A stretch of 39,226 nucleotides of DNA from Nitrospirota bacterium (GTDB lineage Bacteria; Nitrospirota; Thermodesulfovibrionia; SZUA-242). Under the pieces are notes generated by a model, which made no database searches, was not told where the DNA came from, and saw only the letters and a list, made by a program, of their open reading frames with translations. Below are positions 27,358-37,461 of the stretch, one piece after another. The stretch spans positions 1 to 39,226 of the forward strand of contig QJVM01000052.1 in the NCBI GenBank assembly GCA_003235715.1, read 5' to 3'. The stretch's first letter is position 1, and each line of letters starts with the position of its first letter. Made by a program: the position numbers and the translations under genes.

Positions 27358-29828
27358 TGGAGGCGATCCCTCTTCTTTTTGAGGATTCCCGAGGCTTTCC
27401 TCAATCGCTTCTGAAGTTGCAGGGCCTCTTCGTCCACCGGAGGCGGTTCGACGGGTTCGGGGAGAGGGCTTCTTTCAAACCGGATATCAGGAAGGACCAG
27501 TTCTCCAGTAAGCAGATTCCTGATCAGGCTCACGGTACACTCCACGGCCGCGTTGGACTCGACCAGGAGCTGGGAGAGTTCGTCGTTCTCGATCCCCGGA
27601 GGAAGTGGGGGAACGCAGGCCGGGCAGCCGGAGCGGCACTCACACTCACGGATGATTCGCAGACAGAGTTCCAGGGCTTCATCGATACGCTCACAGATCC
27701 TCTCGGAAAAACCTACCCCCCCTTCGATGGCGTCGTAAACGAACAGGGCGCTCTTCCAGGAAGCGTCGGCTTCATCGGCCAGCGACACGTCCGTATGGAT
27801 ATCCGTGGTGTCCCCCATGCACAGGCTCGGAGCCGCCCGTCTCAGGATATACGAAAGACCGAACAGCCCCGCACCGAGATACCGTTTGTCCACCCCATCC
27901 AGGCCCTCTCGAAGGAACAGGGAGGGGACCAGGCTGAAGCCCGTGGTCTCGTACTCGAAGGCGGGAAGCGTAATCGGGCCATAGCCGATGTTTTCAAAGG
28001 TCCGCTCCCGTATCTTCTTGTAAAGCTTGGGCTGCTTGTTGACGGTGATATATCCGAACCGAAGTTCGCTGGCGTGGAGGCTTCGGGTTTCTTCCACCTC
28101 GTTCATCACGATCCGTTTTTCCCAGACGGCTTCGGTGTAATAGTCCACGTTTACGGGTTCGACCCGACAGAGTTTCTGTTCGAGGTTCAGGTCCATGGAC
28201 ATGTACCGTCTTCCCAAATGCTGGTAGATGGCGTCCTTGTACAAGGTTCCCCGGGCGCCGATGGGATCGATTTCGCCGATAACCTCGGAGCCGCAGAAGA
28301 TCTCCACGTTATAGTCCGTAAGGCCTCTCAGGTTGACGCCCCGGGCCGGATAATCAGAGAGGGCATAGCGGAAGGAATCGCGATAGGGCACCACGGTCTT
28401 GTCTTCCTTGAGGGTTTCCCGGGCCTGCTCGTACGTCGAGGACTGGAAAAGGGGCTCCTCAGGCCTGAGAGGATGCTCGTGGGCCGCGCAGGGGAGGTGC
28501 TGAAGGAGAATATAGGGGTTGTCCGCCGAAAGCCACGCCTCTTCCACCGGCGAGGAGGTGACAAAATCCGGATGATGCACGAGGTACTGGTCCACAGGAG
28601 CGTCCCGTGCCACATAGACGATGAGCGCACTGTTTCCCTTACGTCCCACCCGTCCGGCCTGCTGCCAGAAACTGGCCAACGTTCCGGGATGACCGGAGAG
28701 AATACAAAGGTCCAGATCGCCGATGTCGATCCCGAGTTCAAGGGCGTTCGTCGTAATGACGGCCTTGGTCCGGCCTTCGAAGAGGTCCTTTTCCAGGCGG
28801 CGCCTTTCGTTGGGGAGCAACCCTCCCCGGTAGGGTTGCACCACCGTCTTCAGATGCGGGTGTCCGTCCGTAACGGCCCGGTAGACCCGTTCGACCTCCT
28901 GTCGGGCTCTGCAAAAGGCAATGGTTCGAACCCCGAGGCGTGCAGCTTCCCGGATGAGGGGCACGGACACGGAGCCGGGCCCCTTCCGGTAGAGGGCATT
29001 TCCGTGACTAAGGACCAGGGGGGGGTTGACGAAATAGATGTTCCGGGCCGGCCGGGGCGAGCCATCCTGGTCAATGACCCTGAAGGCCCTGTGAAACAGG
29101 GCTTCCACATGGGGCCCCGGATTTCCTATGGTGGCCGAGGAGCAGACGAAGCGGGGCTGACTGCCATGGGTTTCGCAAACCCTGAGCAGCCGTCTCATCA
29201 CGTTGGCCACATGCGAACCGAACGCTCCACGGTAGGTGTGAACCTCGTCCACGACGATATACTTCAGCCGGGAGAGAAAGGTCTTCCAGCGACGGTTATG
29301 ATTGGGAAGGATCCCGCTGTGAAGCATGTCCGGATTGGTGATGATGAAGTCTCCGCTCTTCTGAAGCTTGACCCGTTCCTCCCGGGGCGTGTCCCCGTCA
29401 AAGGTGCCCACGTGACGGCTGCCGGTGGCGGCTTTCATCAGGTCCCCGAGCGTGCCTTCCTGATCCCGGGACAGGGCTTTGGTGGGATAAAGCAACAGGA
29501 CGCTGAAAGGGGATCGGGATGCGAGGTAATCGTTCAGGATGGGAAGCAAAAAGGACAGGGTTTTCCCGCTGGCCGTCCGGGACACGATGACCACATCCTC
29601 CCCCCGGGAGACCGCCTCGAAGGTCTCGGCCTGATGCGAGTACAGGGAACGAATTCCCTGCCTGCACAATTCAGAGGTGAGCTTTTCACTAAGGCTTCCC
29701 GGGAACGGGACGGTTGCACCGGCTTGCGCCTCAAGGGTCACACGGGCCCGTATCGCGTCCTGAAAGCGGTTTTCGATGAAAGAGACCAGTTCGGGTTGCA
29801 TGGATGGGGACCAGCTCAGGCCCGGCAC
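27354..29828 (-). CDS. DEAD/DEAH-box helicase with C-terminal DUF1998-like Zn region, YprA/MrfA-like
   Basis: LYSHQAETFEAVSRGEDVVIVSRTASGKTLSFLLPIL, YIVVDEVHTYRGAFGSHVANVMRRL, CSSATIGNP, TNALELGIDIGDLDLCILSGHPGTLASFWQQAGRVGRKG, C-term ECECRSGCPACVPP. Confidence 0.93.
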   Translation of the reverse strand: MPGLSWSPSMQPELVSFIENRFQDAIRARVTLEAQAGATVPFPGSLSEKLTSELCRQGIRSLYSHQAETFEAVSRGEDVVIVSRTASGKTLSFLLPILNDYLASRSPFSVLLLYPTKALSRDQEGTLGDLMKAATGSRHVGTFDGDTPREERVKLQKSGDFIITNPDMLHSGILPNHNRRWKTFLSRLKYIVVDEVHTYRGAFGSHVANVMRRLLRVCETHGSQPRFVCSSATIGNPGPHVEALFHRAFRVIDQDGSPRPARNIYFVNPPLVLSHGNALYRKGPGSVSVPLIREAARLGVRTIAFCRARQEVERVYRAVTDGHPHLKTVVQPYRGGLLPNERRRLEKDLFEGRTKAVITTNALELGIDIGDLDLCILSGHPGTLASFWQQAGRVGRKGNSALIVYVARDAPVDQYLVHHPDFVTSSPVEEAWLSADNPYILLQHLPCAAHEHPLRPEEPLFQSSTYEQARETLKEDKTVVPYRDSFRYALSDYPARGVNLRGLTDYNVEIFCGSEVIGEIDPIGARGTLYKDAIYQHLGRRYMSMDLNLEQKLCRVEPVNVDYYTEAVWEKRIVMNEVEETRSLHASELRFGYITVNKQPKLYKKIRERTFENIGYGPITLPAFEYETTGFSLVPSLFLREGLDGVDKRYLGAGLFGLSYILRRAAPSLCMGDTTDIHTDVSLADEADASWKSALFVYDAIEGGVGFSERICERIDEALELCLRIIRECECRSGCPACVPPLPPGIENDELSQLLVESNAAVECTVSLIRNLLTGELVLPDIRFERSPLPEPVEPPPVDEEALQLQKRLRKASGILKKKRDRLH

Positions 29829-29940
29829 ACGTAGAAACGCAGAATTATAACATTCGGGGAGTCGGCGACCTTATGTCGAGGCCCTCCCGCGCTCGAGGCC
29901 CGGCATTCCCAAGGCAGGCTGGCATGGGCCAGAGGCTTGG

Positions 29941-30666
29941 TCAGCCTGAGGATTCCTGCCTACCGCTTTTTCGTCGGTAATAGGCCATGAGCTTCTTGAC
30001 CGTGATAGGGAAGAGACCAAGCAGGACAAACGAGAAAATGAGACTGGGGGAAAGAATGCCGGAGAGGGAATCAATCTTTCCCAGTTCTCGGCCCGCATTC
30101 ACATAAACAAGAGTCCCCGGGAGCATCCCAACCTGGGAGACCCAGAAAAAGGTTCTCAGAGGCATGCGTGTAAGTCCCATAACCAGATTGATCACGAAGA
30201 AAGGGAAGACGGGAATGAGTCTCAGGGTAAAGAGATAGAAGGCCCCTTCCCGCTCCACGCCCCTGTTCACGGTGGCCAGCCGCTCACCGAAACGGGTCTG
30301 AACCCAGTCCCGAAGCAGGAAGCGCGCGACAAAACAGGCCAGAGTCGCGCCCACGGTACTTGCCACGGATACGGCGACGGTTCCTGTCACGAGACCCAGC
30401 AGAGCCCCTCCGGCAAGGGTCAGAACCGCTGCCCCGGGCAGGGAAAGCGCCGTGACCAGGATATAGATGCCCATGTAGGCACCGATGACCAGCAGGGTGT
30501 GCGTGGCGTAGAGACCCTGAAGCCGGGACTGGGAGTCCTTGATGAAGTCGAGGGTGAGGTATCTCTCAAGATGGAAGTAACGAATCCCCACCACGGTTAC
30601 GGTGATCAATCCAAGAACGACAGCCTTCCTGGCCCAGCTATTTCTGTTTGGTGTTTTCTGTTCCAT
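29941..30666 (-). CDS. TVP38/TMEM64 (DedA-like/VTT domain) membrane protein
   Basis: Multiple TM segments; LPGAAVLTLAGGALLGLVTGTVAVSVASTVGATLACFVARFLLRDWV, LRLIPVFPFFVINLVMGLTRMPLRTFFWVSQVGMLPGTLVYVNAG. Confidence 0.92.
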   Translation of the reverse strand: MEQKTPNRNSWARKAVVLGLITVTVVGIRYFHLERYLTLDFIKDSQSRLQGLYATHTLLVIGAYMGIYILVTALSLPGAAVLTLAGGALLGLVTGTVAVSVASTVGATLACFVARFLLRDWVQTRFGERLATVNRGVEREGAFYLFTLRLIPVFPFFVINLVMGLTRMPLRTFFWVSQVGMLPGTLVYVNAGRELGKIDSLSGILSPSLIFSFVLLGLFPITVKKLMAYYRRKSGRQESSG

Positions 30667-30880
30667 TCCGCCCCGTATGTGCTTTCCGGGGAGGCCTCCA
30701 CGGGTCTCTGAGACTGGTGAGCGGCATTGCCCTGGATCCTTCCTTTTCCTGCCATTCTATCCGCGGGAACGGGACGAGGCAACATGTGATGAGGGGTACA
30801 GGGGACCCTCTGACCATTCCGGCCGGCCGCTGACCGCCCCGGCCATCCCGAGAGGAAATCATCTGATACAATAACAGGCG

Positions 30881-31249
30881 ATGAAGAGCCGAAAGGAGTT
30901 AATCATCACCGGTGACCGGGTCCTTATCCGTCCGGACGAGACTCATGGCCGAACGGAATCCGGTCTCTACCTGCCGGACGGAGTCAAGGAGAAGGAGAAG
31001 GCCAATGGCGGAACCGTTGTAAAAACCGGGCCGGGGTATCTTCTTTCGGAAGCGGGTTCCGGAGAGTACCCTTGGCAATCGGGAGAAAACCGGTTTCGAT
31101 ATATCCCTCTCGATGCCCAGGAGGGGGACTACGCCATCTATCTTCGGAATGATGCGGTCGAGATTGATTACGAAGGCAAGAAATACCTGATCGTTCCCTA
31201 CCGGTCCGTTCTTGCCCTTATCCGGACGCAACTGGTTTCAACGGATTGA
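30881..31249 (+). CDS. GroES-family co-chaperonin-like protein (122 aa, atypical)
   Basis: ITGDRVLIRPDETHGRTESGLYLPDGVKEKEKANGGTVVKTGPG...EGDYAIYLRNDAVEIDYEGKKYLIVPYRSVLALI; ~30-residue insertion after GTVVKTGPG relative to standard GroES. Confidence 0.82.
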   Translation: MKSRKELIITGDRVLIRPDETHGRTESGLYLPDGVKEKEKANGGTVVKTGPGYLLSEAGSGEYPWQSGENRFRYIPLDAQEGDYAIYLRNDAVEIDYEGKKYLIVPYRSVLALIRTQLVSTD

Positions 31250-31615
31250 TTCAAGACGTCCCCGGAAGGGACGGGAGGCGGGATGGGCCCGGCCGACGCC
31301 GCTGTTCGATGAGCAGAATCTATTGAATGGGCTGCCATGGGTGTGTTAATTCTTAACTGCCTGTCAGACATTGAATTCGGGGGCACGGGCGAGTCCGTGT
31401 CCTTATCTTGCCGGTCCCGGCGTTCGGTGCCGGTTCCTGCATCCTGTATCAGGAGCGGACACGGAGGAGTGGGCTCTGTCCCCTTGTGTCCGATACGTCT
31501 TCATCCCACGTGGCACATCCCTCAGGGGTGTGGTCCTCTCCCTTCAGGGCGACCCCCGGAGTGGGGCGGATGACGCCGGGTGCACGCAACCAACGTCCTC
31601 TGAACGGAAGGTTCC

Positions 31616-32095
31616 ATGGAATCCCCTGCCCTTGAAAAACTTGAATCGGTTTACACGGCCTACCGGGAATCCGGAGGCAGCGTCGTCTCCCTCCTTCAGG
31701 ACATCCAGACCGAATTCGGCTACATCCCCCAGGATGCCGTGCACTGGATGTCGGGGCGGACCGGCATCCCTGCCAGCCGGTTTTACGGAGTGGCCACCTT
31801 TTATGCCCAGTTTTATCTCGAACCCCGGGGCAAGAACATTGTCACGGCGTGTTGCGGCACGGCCTGTCACGTGAAGGGGGCCGAGCGGGTCCTCACACGC
31901 CTGCGCGAAGAGTTGGCCCTTGAGCCGGGGCAGGAGACGACCCGGGACGGGCAGTTTACCCTGGAGAAGGTCGCCTGCGTGGGTGCCTGCAGCATTGCTC
32001 CGGTGGTCATTGTGAACCACAAGGTTTTCGGAAAGATGGGGCCGGACAAGGTTCCCAAAATTCTCGGCGAATATGGTGAACAGCCGGATGAGTAA
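31616..32095 (+). CDS. NuoE-like [2Fe-2S] subunit (copy 1) of an NAD(P)-linked formate dehydrogenase/hydrogenase-type complex
   Basis: VVSLLQDIQTEFGYIPQDAVHWMSGRTGIPASRFYGVATFYAQFYL, CCGTACHVKGAERVL, CVGACSIAPVVIVN. Confidence 0.93.
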   Translation: MESPALEKLESVYTAYRESGGSVVSLLQDIQTEFGYIPQDAVHWMSGRTGIPASRFYGVATFYAQFYLEPRGKNIVTACCGTACHVKGAERVLTRLREELALEPGQETTRDGQFTLEKVACVGACSIAPVVIVNHKVFGKMGPDKVPKILGEYGEQPDE

Positions 32096-33872
32096 AGAGA
32101 TCGTCATCAACGTCTGCATGGGCACCGGGGGCATTGCTGCCGGGGGCCGTGATGTCATGGACGCTTTTATTGAGGCCTTCCGGGAACGGGGTGTGGACGG
32201 GCGCGTTGAGAAACACTGTGCCGTGCACCAGGTCGGGTGCCGGGGGTTCTGCGCCCGGGACGTCCTTGTGGACGTCTCTCTCGACGGTGAACGGACGACC
32301 TATCAATACATTCAGGCCGCCATGGTCCCGCGCCTCGTGGAAGAGCACGTGCTCGGAGGCCAGCCCGTTACAGAATGGACGGTGGGCCCCGAATATCACG
32401 CCTTCCACGACCGGCAGGTCAAGGTCGTGCTGGCCGACTGCGGGAACATCGATCCGGATCGTATCGAGGAATACGAAGGCGTGGGTGGCTATACCGCCCT
32501 TCGGAGAATCCTTTCGGAGATGTCTCCCGGGGAAGTGATCGACGTGGTCAGGGAATCGGGTCTTCGAGGCCGTGGCGGGGCCGGTTTTCCCACGGGGATC
32601 AAATGGAAAATCTGTGCCGACAATGAGTCCGAGGTCAAGTACATCATCTGCAATGCGGATGAAGGCGACCCTGGCGCCTTCATGGACCGATCGGTCATCG
32701 AGGGCAATCCCCATGCGGTCATTGAAGGGCTGATCATCGGAGCCTATGCCATCGGCTCTGCCCACGGGTATGTCTATATCCGGGCCGAGTATCCCCTGGC
32801 CGTGGAACGTCTCAGGCGAGCGCTGGACCAGGCCCGGGCCAAGGGTTACCTCGGGAAGGGAATCCACGGATCCCGGTTCGACTTCGATATCAAGGTCAAA
32901 CTGGGGGCCGGCGCCTTCGTCTGCGGCGAGGAGACGGCGCTCATCGCCTCTATCGAGGGGGAGCGGGGCATGCCGAGGTCCAAGCCGCCGTTCCCGGTCT
33001 TCAAGGGCCTCTGGGGCAAACCGACCGTGATCAACAACGTGGAGACGCTGGCGAACCTTCCGGTCATCTTCCGTCGGGGGGCCGCCTGGTATGCCTCTGT
33101 GGGTTCCGAAAAGAGCAAGGGGACCAAGGTATTCGCCCTTACGGGAAAGATCAAGAACACCGGACTAATCGAAGTCCCCATGGGAATCTCTCTCAAGGAG
33201 ATCATCTATGACATTGGGGGCGGGATTGAAAAGGACCGCGCGTTCAAGGCGGTGCAGACGGGTGGCCCCTCCGGCGGATGCATCCCGAGTCAGCACATCG
33301 ACCTGTCGGTCGACTACGAGAACCTCATCCGGATGGGGTCCATGATGGGTTCCGGTGGAATGGTGGTGCTGGATGAAACGGATTGCATGGTAAACATTGC
33401 AAAGTTTTTTCTCGAGTTCACCCAGTCCGAGTCGTGCGGCAAATGTACCCCCTGCCGGTTCGGAACCCGACGGCTGCTCGAGATTCTTACACGCATCACC
33501 CGGGGCCAGGGGCGGCCTGACGATATCGAACGGCTGGAGCGGATGGCCCGGACCATCAAGGATTCGTCCCTTTGCGGCCTCGGGATGTCTGCGCCCAACC
33601 CGGTACTGAGTACCATCCGTTATTTCCGTCATGAATACGAGGCCCATATTCACGAACACCGGTGCCCGGCGGGTGTCTGCCGGGAACTGATCACCTATAC
33701 CATTGACCCGGAACGCTGCAAGGGATGCGGCAAATGCCGTCGTCACTGTCCCGTGGAGGCCATTGAAGGCCAGCCAAAGGCCGTACACGTGATCCAGCAG
33801 GAAAAATGCATCAAATGCGGCAGCTGTTTCGAGGTCTGTCCGGAGAAGTTTTCAGCGGTGCTCCGAGCCTGA
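32088..33872 (+). CDS. NuoF-like subunit (copy 1): Trx-like [2Fe-2S] N-domain, FMN/NAD domain, NuoF [4Fe-4S], C-terminal 2x[4Fe-4S]
   Basis: GRGGAGFPTGIKWKI, CNADEGDPGAFMDRSVIEGNPH, GAGAFVCGEETALIASIEG, SCGKCTPCRFGTRRLLEIL, C-term CKGCGKCRRHCPVEAIEG / CIKCGSCFEVCP. Start 32088 (MSKEIV) or 32073. Confidence 0.94.
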   Translation: MSKEIVINVCMGTGGIAAGGRDVMDAFIEAFRERGVDGRVEKHCAVHQVGCRGFCARDVLVDVSLDGERTTYQYIQAAMVPRLVEEHVLGGQPVTEWTVGPEYHAFHDRQVKVVLADCGNIDPDRIEEYEGVGGYTALRRILSEMSPGEVIDVVRESGLRGRGGAGFPTGIKWKICADNESEVKYIICNADEGDPGAFMDRSVIEGNPHAVIEGLIIGAYAIGSAHGYVYIRAEYPLAVERLRRALDQARAKGYLGKGIHGSRFDFDIKVKLGAGAFVCGEETALIASIEGERGMPRSKPPFPVFKGLWGKPTVINNVETLANLPVIFRRGAAWYASVGSEKSKGTKVFALTGKIKNTGLIEVPMGISLKEIIYDIGGGIEKDRAFKAVQTGGPSGGCIPSQHIDLSVDYENLIRMGSMMGSGGMVVLDETDCMVNIAKFFLEFTQSESCGKCTPCRFGTRRLLEILTRITRGQGRPDDIERLERMARTIKDSSLCGLGMSAPNPVLSTIRYFRHEYEAHIHEHRCPAGVCRELITYTIDPERCKGCGKCRRHCPVEAIEGQPKAVHVIQQEKCIKCGSCFEVCPEKFSAVLRA

Positions 33873-33925
33873 GGGCCCCAGAGGAACACCGGTAATACGG
33901 GAAAGTCAGGATTGGGAGAAGGTCC

Positions 33926-36637
33926 ATGAAACAGGTCACCTTGACAATCAACGGGAAGTCGGTCAAGACCTCGCCGCGTTCCACGATTCTCATAGCCGCG
34001 CGCTCTGCCGGTTTCCGAATTCCCACGCTCTGTTATCATCCCCGGCTTGCCTCAGTGGGGTCCTGCCGGGTCTGTGTTGTGGAGATTCAGGGCCGGGGAA
34101 ACCTTGCGGCCTCGTGCGTTACTCCGGTGGCCGACGGCATGGTCGTGCGCACGGATTCGGAGCGGGTCGTGGCCGCCCGGCGCCTGGTGGTCGAACTTCT
34201 TCTGGCCGGAGGGGAGCACAACTGTTCCCTCTGTGCCGCGAGCGGCGACTGCGAACTTCAGAACCTGGCCTACGAACTTGGAATCGAGAAGCTTGATTTC
34301 CCGGTGGAGGCACCCGGATATCCGAGGGACACCTCGAACGCGATGATAGAAAGGGACCTGAACAAATGTGTGCTTTGCGGCCGCTGCGTAAGGGCCTGTA
34401 ATGAGGTCCAGGTCAATGAAGTGATCGATATAGGCTATCGCGGCGCCCGGGCCAAGATTGTGACGGCTTTTGACCGGAATTACGGAGATTCGGACTGTGT
34501 TTTCTGCGGTGAATGCGTATCTGTCTGCCCCACGGGGGCTCTCAGGGAGAAGGCCGCACGCTTCAAGGGAAGACCCTGGGAGTTTCAGAAAACGCGAACC
34601 ACCTGTGTCTACTGCGGGACAGGGTGCCAGCTGGACGTGAATGTTCGGGACGGTCGGGTCGTGAAGGTCACGTCGGATTTCCGGCACGGCCCCCCGAACT
34701 ACGGTAGCCTCTGCGCCAAGGGCCGGTTTGCCTACGACTTCATCCATCATCCGGACCGGCTGACCACGCCCCTCATCAAGGAAGACGATGAGTTCCGGGA
34801 GGCCACATGGGACGAGGCCATGGACCTTGTGGTGCTCGGCTTGTCGGCCATCCGGAACCAGGAAGGCCCGGATGCCATCGGTGTCCTTGCTTCGGCCCGC
34901 TGCACGAACGAGGAGAATTATTTGCTCCAGAAGTTCACGCGGGCCTGCCTCGGGACGAACAACATCGACCACTGCGCCCGGCTTTGACACGCTTCCACGG
35001 TGGCAGGTCTTGCCGCCTCTTTCGGTTCGGGAGCCATGACCAACTCTATTTCCGACCTCGAGCATTCGGAGGTCATCCTGGTCACCGGCTCGAATACGAC
35101 GGAAATGCACCCCGTGATATCGAGTGCTCTCAAGCGTGCGGTGAGGAAACGAGGGGCGGAGCTTATCCTCGTGGATCCGCGGAAGATACGACTCCAGCGC
35201 TACGCCAGCGCCTGGCTGAGGCCCAAGCCTGGTACCGACGTGGCCTGGATCAACGGGCTCTTGCACGTGATTCTTCGGGACGGGCTCCAGAACGATACCT
35301 TTATCCGGGACCGCACGCAGGGGTTCGAGGAAATGGCGGAACTGGTCAAACGCTATACCCCTGCGCATGTGGAGGAAATTACCGGAATTCCGGCTGCGGA
35401 CATCGAACGGGCAGGAAGGCTGTACGGCCGGGCCAAGAAGGCGTCCATCGTCTATGCCATGGGAATCACCCAGCACACCACGGGAACGGACAACGTTAAG
35501 TCGCTCGCGAATCTGGCCATGCTGTGCGGAAACATTGGCATCGCCGGGGGCGGCGTCAATCCGCTCAGGGGTCAGAACAACGTCCAGGGAGCCTGTGATA
35601 TGGGGGCTCTTCCCAATGTATACAGCGGCTATCAGCAGGTGGGCGATGCTGCGGTCCGGGAACGAATGGCCCTTTTCTGGAACGTTCCCCAACTTCCCAA
35701 GGTCCCGGGAAAGACCCTCACCGAGATCACGGCAGGCGTGCTCTCCGGCCAGGTCAAGGCCATGTATATCGTGGGCGAGAATCCCATGCTCTCCGACCCC
35801 GATCTCCGCCACCTGAAAGGGGCGCTCAGGAATCTTCATTTCCTTGTGGTCCAGGACATCTTTATGACAGAGACCGCGGCCATGGCCGACGTCGTTCTGC
35901 CAGCGGCTTCCTTTGCCGAGAAAGACGGAACCTTTACCAACACGGAACGCCGGATCCAGAGGGTGCGCAAGGCCATTGACCCGATCGGGGACTGCAGGGC
36001 GGACTGGAGTATCATCGCCGACCTTTCCACAAGGCTCGGGTTCCCTATGTCTTACGGTTCTCCGGAGGCGATCATGGACGAAATTGCCCGGGTGACGCCG
36101 AGCTACGGGGGGGTGAGCTACCGCCGCATCGAGGGTGTGGGGGTCCAGTGGCCCTGCCCGACACCTGAACATCCGGGGACTCCCATCCTCCATAAGGAAT
36201 CATTCACCCGGGGGAAGGGCGTGTTTCATGCCATTGACTTTGAACCGCCCCCCGAGGTGCCGGATGCCGAGTACCCTCTCTATCTGTCCACTGGCAGGGT
36301 TCTCTACCACTGGCACACCGGGAGCATGACCCGTCGGTCCGCCGGAATGAGCGAGAGGGTCAATCGCTGTGAGATGGAGATCTCGGCCCATGACGCGGCG
36401 AAACTCGGACTGGAAAACGGTCAGGAAGCGCTGGTTTCATCGCGCCGCGGCCAGATCGCCGTAACCGTGACCGTGAGCGAGAAAGCGGTTCGGGGAACGG
36501 TGTTCATCCCGTTCCATTTTGCGGAAGCGGCCGTGAACGAACTGACTCACGGCCTCAGGGATCCGGTTGCCAAGATTCCCGGGATCAAGGTCTGCGCGGT
36601 AAAGGTGGAACCGGCCCCGGTCTCCGAAAGCCGATAA
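33926..36637 (+). CDS. Selenocysteine-containing formate dehydrogenase catalytic subunit (NuoG-like N-terminus plus molybdopterin domain); TGA 34985-34987 read as Sec (residue 354 of 903)
   Basis: The two track ORFs 33926-34987 and 35000-36637 are in the same frame and join as [32 protein letters not shown], the FDH active-site Sec/Cys context (compare E. coli FdhF NNVDCCARVUHGPSVAGL). N-term CRVCVVEIQG, CSLCAASGDCELQ, CVLCGRCVRAC, CVFCGECVSVCP, CVYCGTGCQLDV. Confidence 0.95.
34999..35017 (+). promoter_or_regulatory. Bacterial SECIS element
   Basis: 7-bp stem ggtggca/tgccgcc (one G-U) closing a GGTCT loop; loop begins 18 nt after the TGA, as in E. coli fdhF (UGA-18 nt-GGUCU). Confidence 0.9.
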
Positions 36638-36965
36638 GCATTCTTTCCCTGGCCCGCCTGCAGGGGGCACCGGAGTATCCGGCAAGAACTCACTCTCGTC
36701 GTTGGACCCTCGTGCGGGGGGGCGACTCCCTGTGGTTCAGGAGTGTCCCGTCGAGGGCATGCCCCAAGTCCGGCCTCTGCCGGGGCAGGAAACCATTTTC
36801 TCCTGATAAAATACGGCCCAGCCCGATTCTGCGCCTGGCGCCCGAAGGTGAAAGGGGGGGCGGGGCAGGGGGCATTCAAACCCGTTGAGGGGGAACGGCC
36901 GGTCAGGGGCGCTGCCGCATCAGCCGGTGTCTGCGTACCGGGTTCCGGTTTTTTCGAAGGCCATC

Positions 36966-37454
36966 ATGGAACAAGAGATGATAGAAGCCCTGAACCTGCT
37001 CCTGGGCCGCCATCGGTCCCGGCGGGAGAATGTTCTCTGGCTCCTTCAGGATATCCAGACTCATTTTGGCTATATCCCGGAGGAGGCCGTGGACTGGTTT
37101 GCGGAACGGCTCGACATCCCGACGAGCCGTTTCTTCGGGGTCATCACCTTCTATCCGAAATTCCGCATGCGTCCGGCGGGGCGCAACACGCTCACCGTGT
37201 GCTGCGGGGCGGCCTGTCATATCAAGGGGGGACGGGGCCTCCTTGAGACTGCCCGCAATTCGCTTGGATTGCCACCCGGTGAGGACACCAGTTCTGACCT
37301 CAGTTTCACCCTTCAGGAGGCCACCTGTATCGGGGCCTGCAACATCGCGCCCGTGGCCATCCTGAACGACCGTGTATACGGCGATGTGGACCCACGGAAA
37401 ATCTCGGCCCTCATAGAGGAGCACCGTTCCCCTGCCCCGGAAGGGGAAACCTGA
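36966..37454 (+). CDS. NuoE-like [2Fe-2S] subunit (copy 2)
   Basis: ENVLWLLQDIQTHFGYIPEEAVDWFAERLDIPTSRFFGVITFYPKFRM, CCGAACHIKGGRGLL, CIGACNIAPVAILN. ATG at 36966. Confidence 0.92.
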   Translation: MEQEMIEALNLLLGRHRSRRENVLWLLQDIQTHFGYIPEEAVDWFAERLDIPTSRFFGVITFYPKFRMRPAGRNTLTVCCGAACHIKGGRGLLETARNSLGLPPGEDTSSDLSFTLQEATCIGACNIAPVAILNDRVYGDVDPRKISALIEEHRSPAPEGET

Positions 37455-37461
37455 TCCGGCG

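Noticed and set aside
27357-29834. 825-aa plus-strand ORF
   Set aside because: Mirror-image open frame exactly antisense to the mrfA-like gene; Gly/Pro/His-rich composition with no recognisable motif. GC-rich codon usage leaves the antisense frame open.
31508-31530. Possible sigma-54 promoter (tggcac) upstream of nuoE1
   Set aside because: The -12 GC element is absent at the required spacing.
31371-31874. 167-aa plus-strand ORF ahead of nuoE1
   Set aside because: Overlaps nuoE1 in another frame, low-complexity translation, no motif.
31860-31880. Possible parS site (gtcacgtgaa)
   Set aside because: Only the central bases match TGTTTCACGTGAAACA and it lies inside nuoE1; no canonical parS was found in the window despite parAB.
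34985-34987. fdhA as a pseudogene or two genes split by a nonsense mutation
   Set aside because: Stop position is precisely the Sec site and is followed by a correctly spaced SECIS hairpin.
34052-36193. 713-aa minus-strand ORF across the fdhA Sec codon
   Set aside because: Antisense shadow of the FDH gene; the sense strand carries clear FDH motifs throughout.
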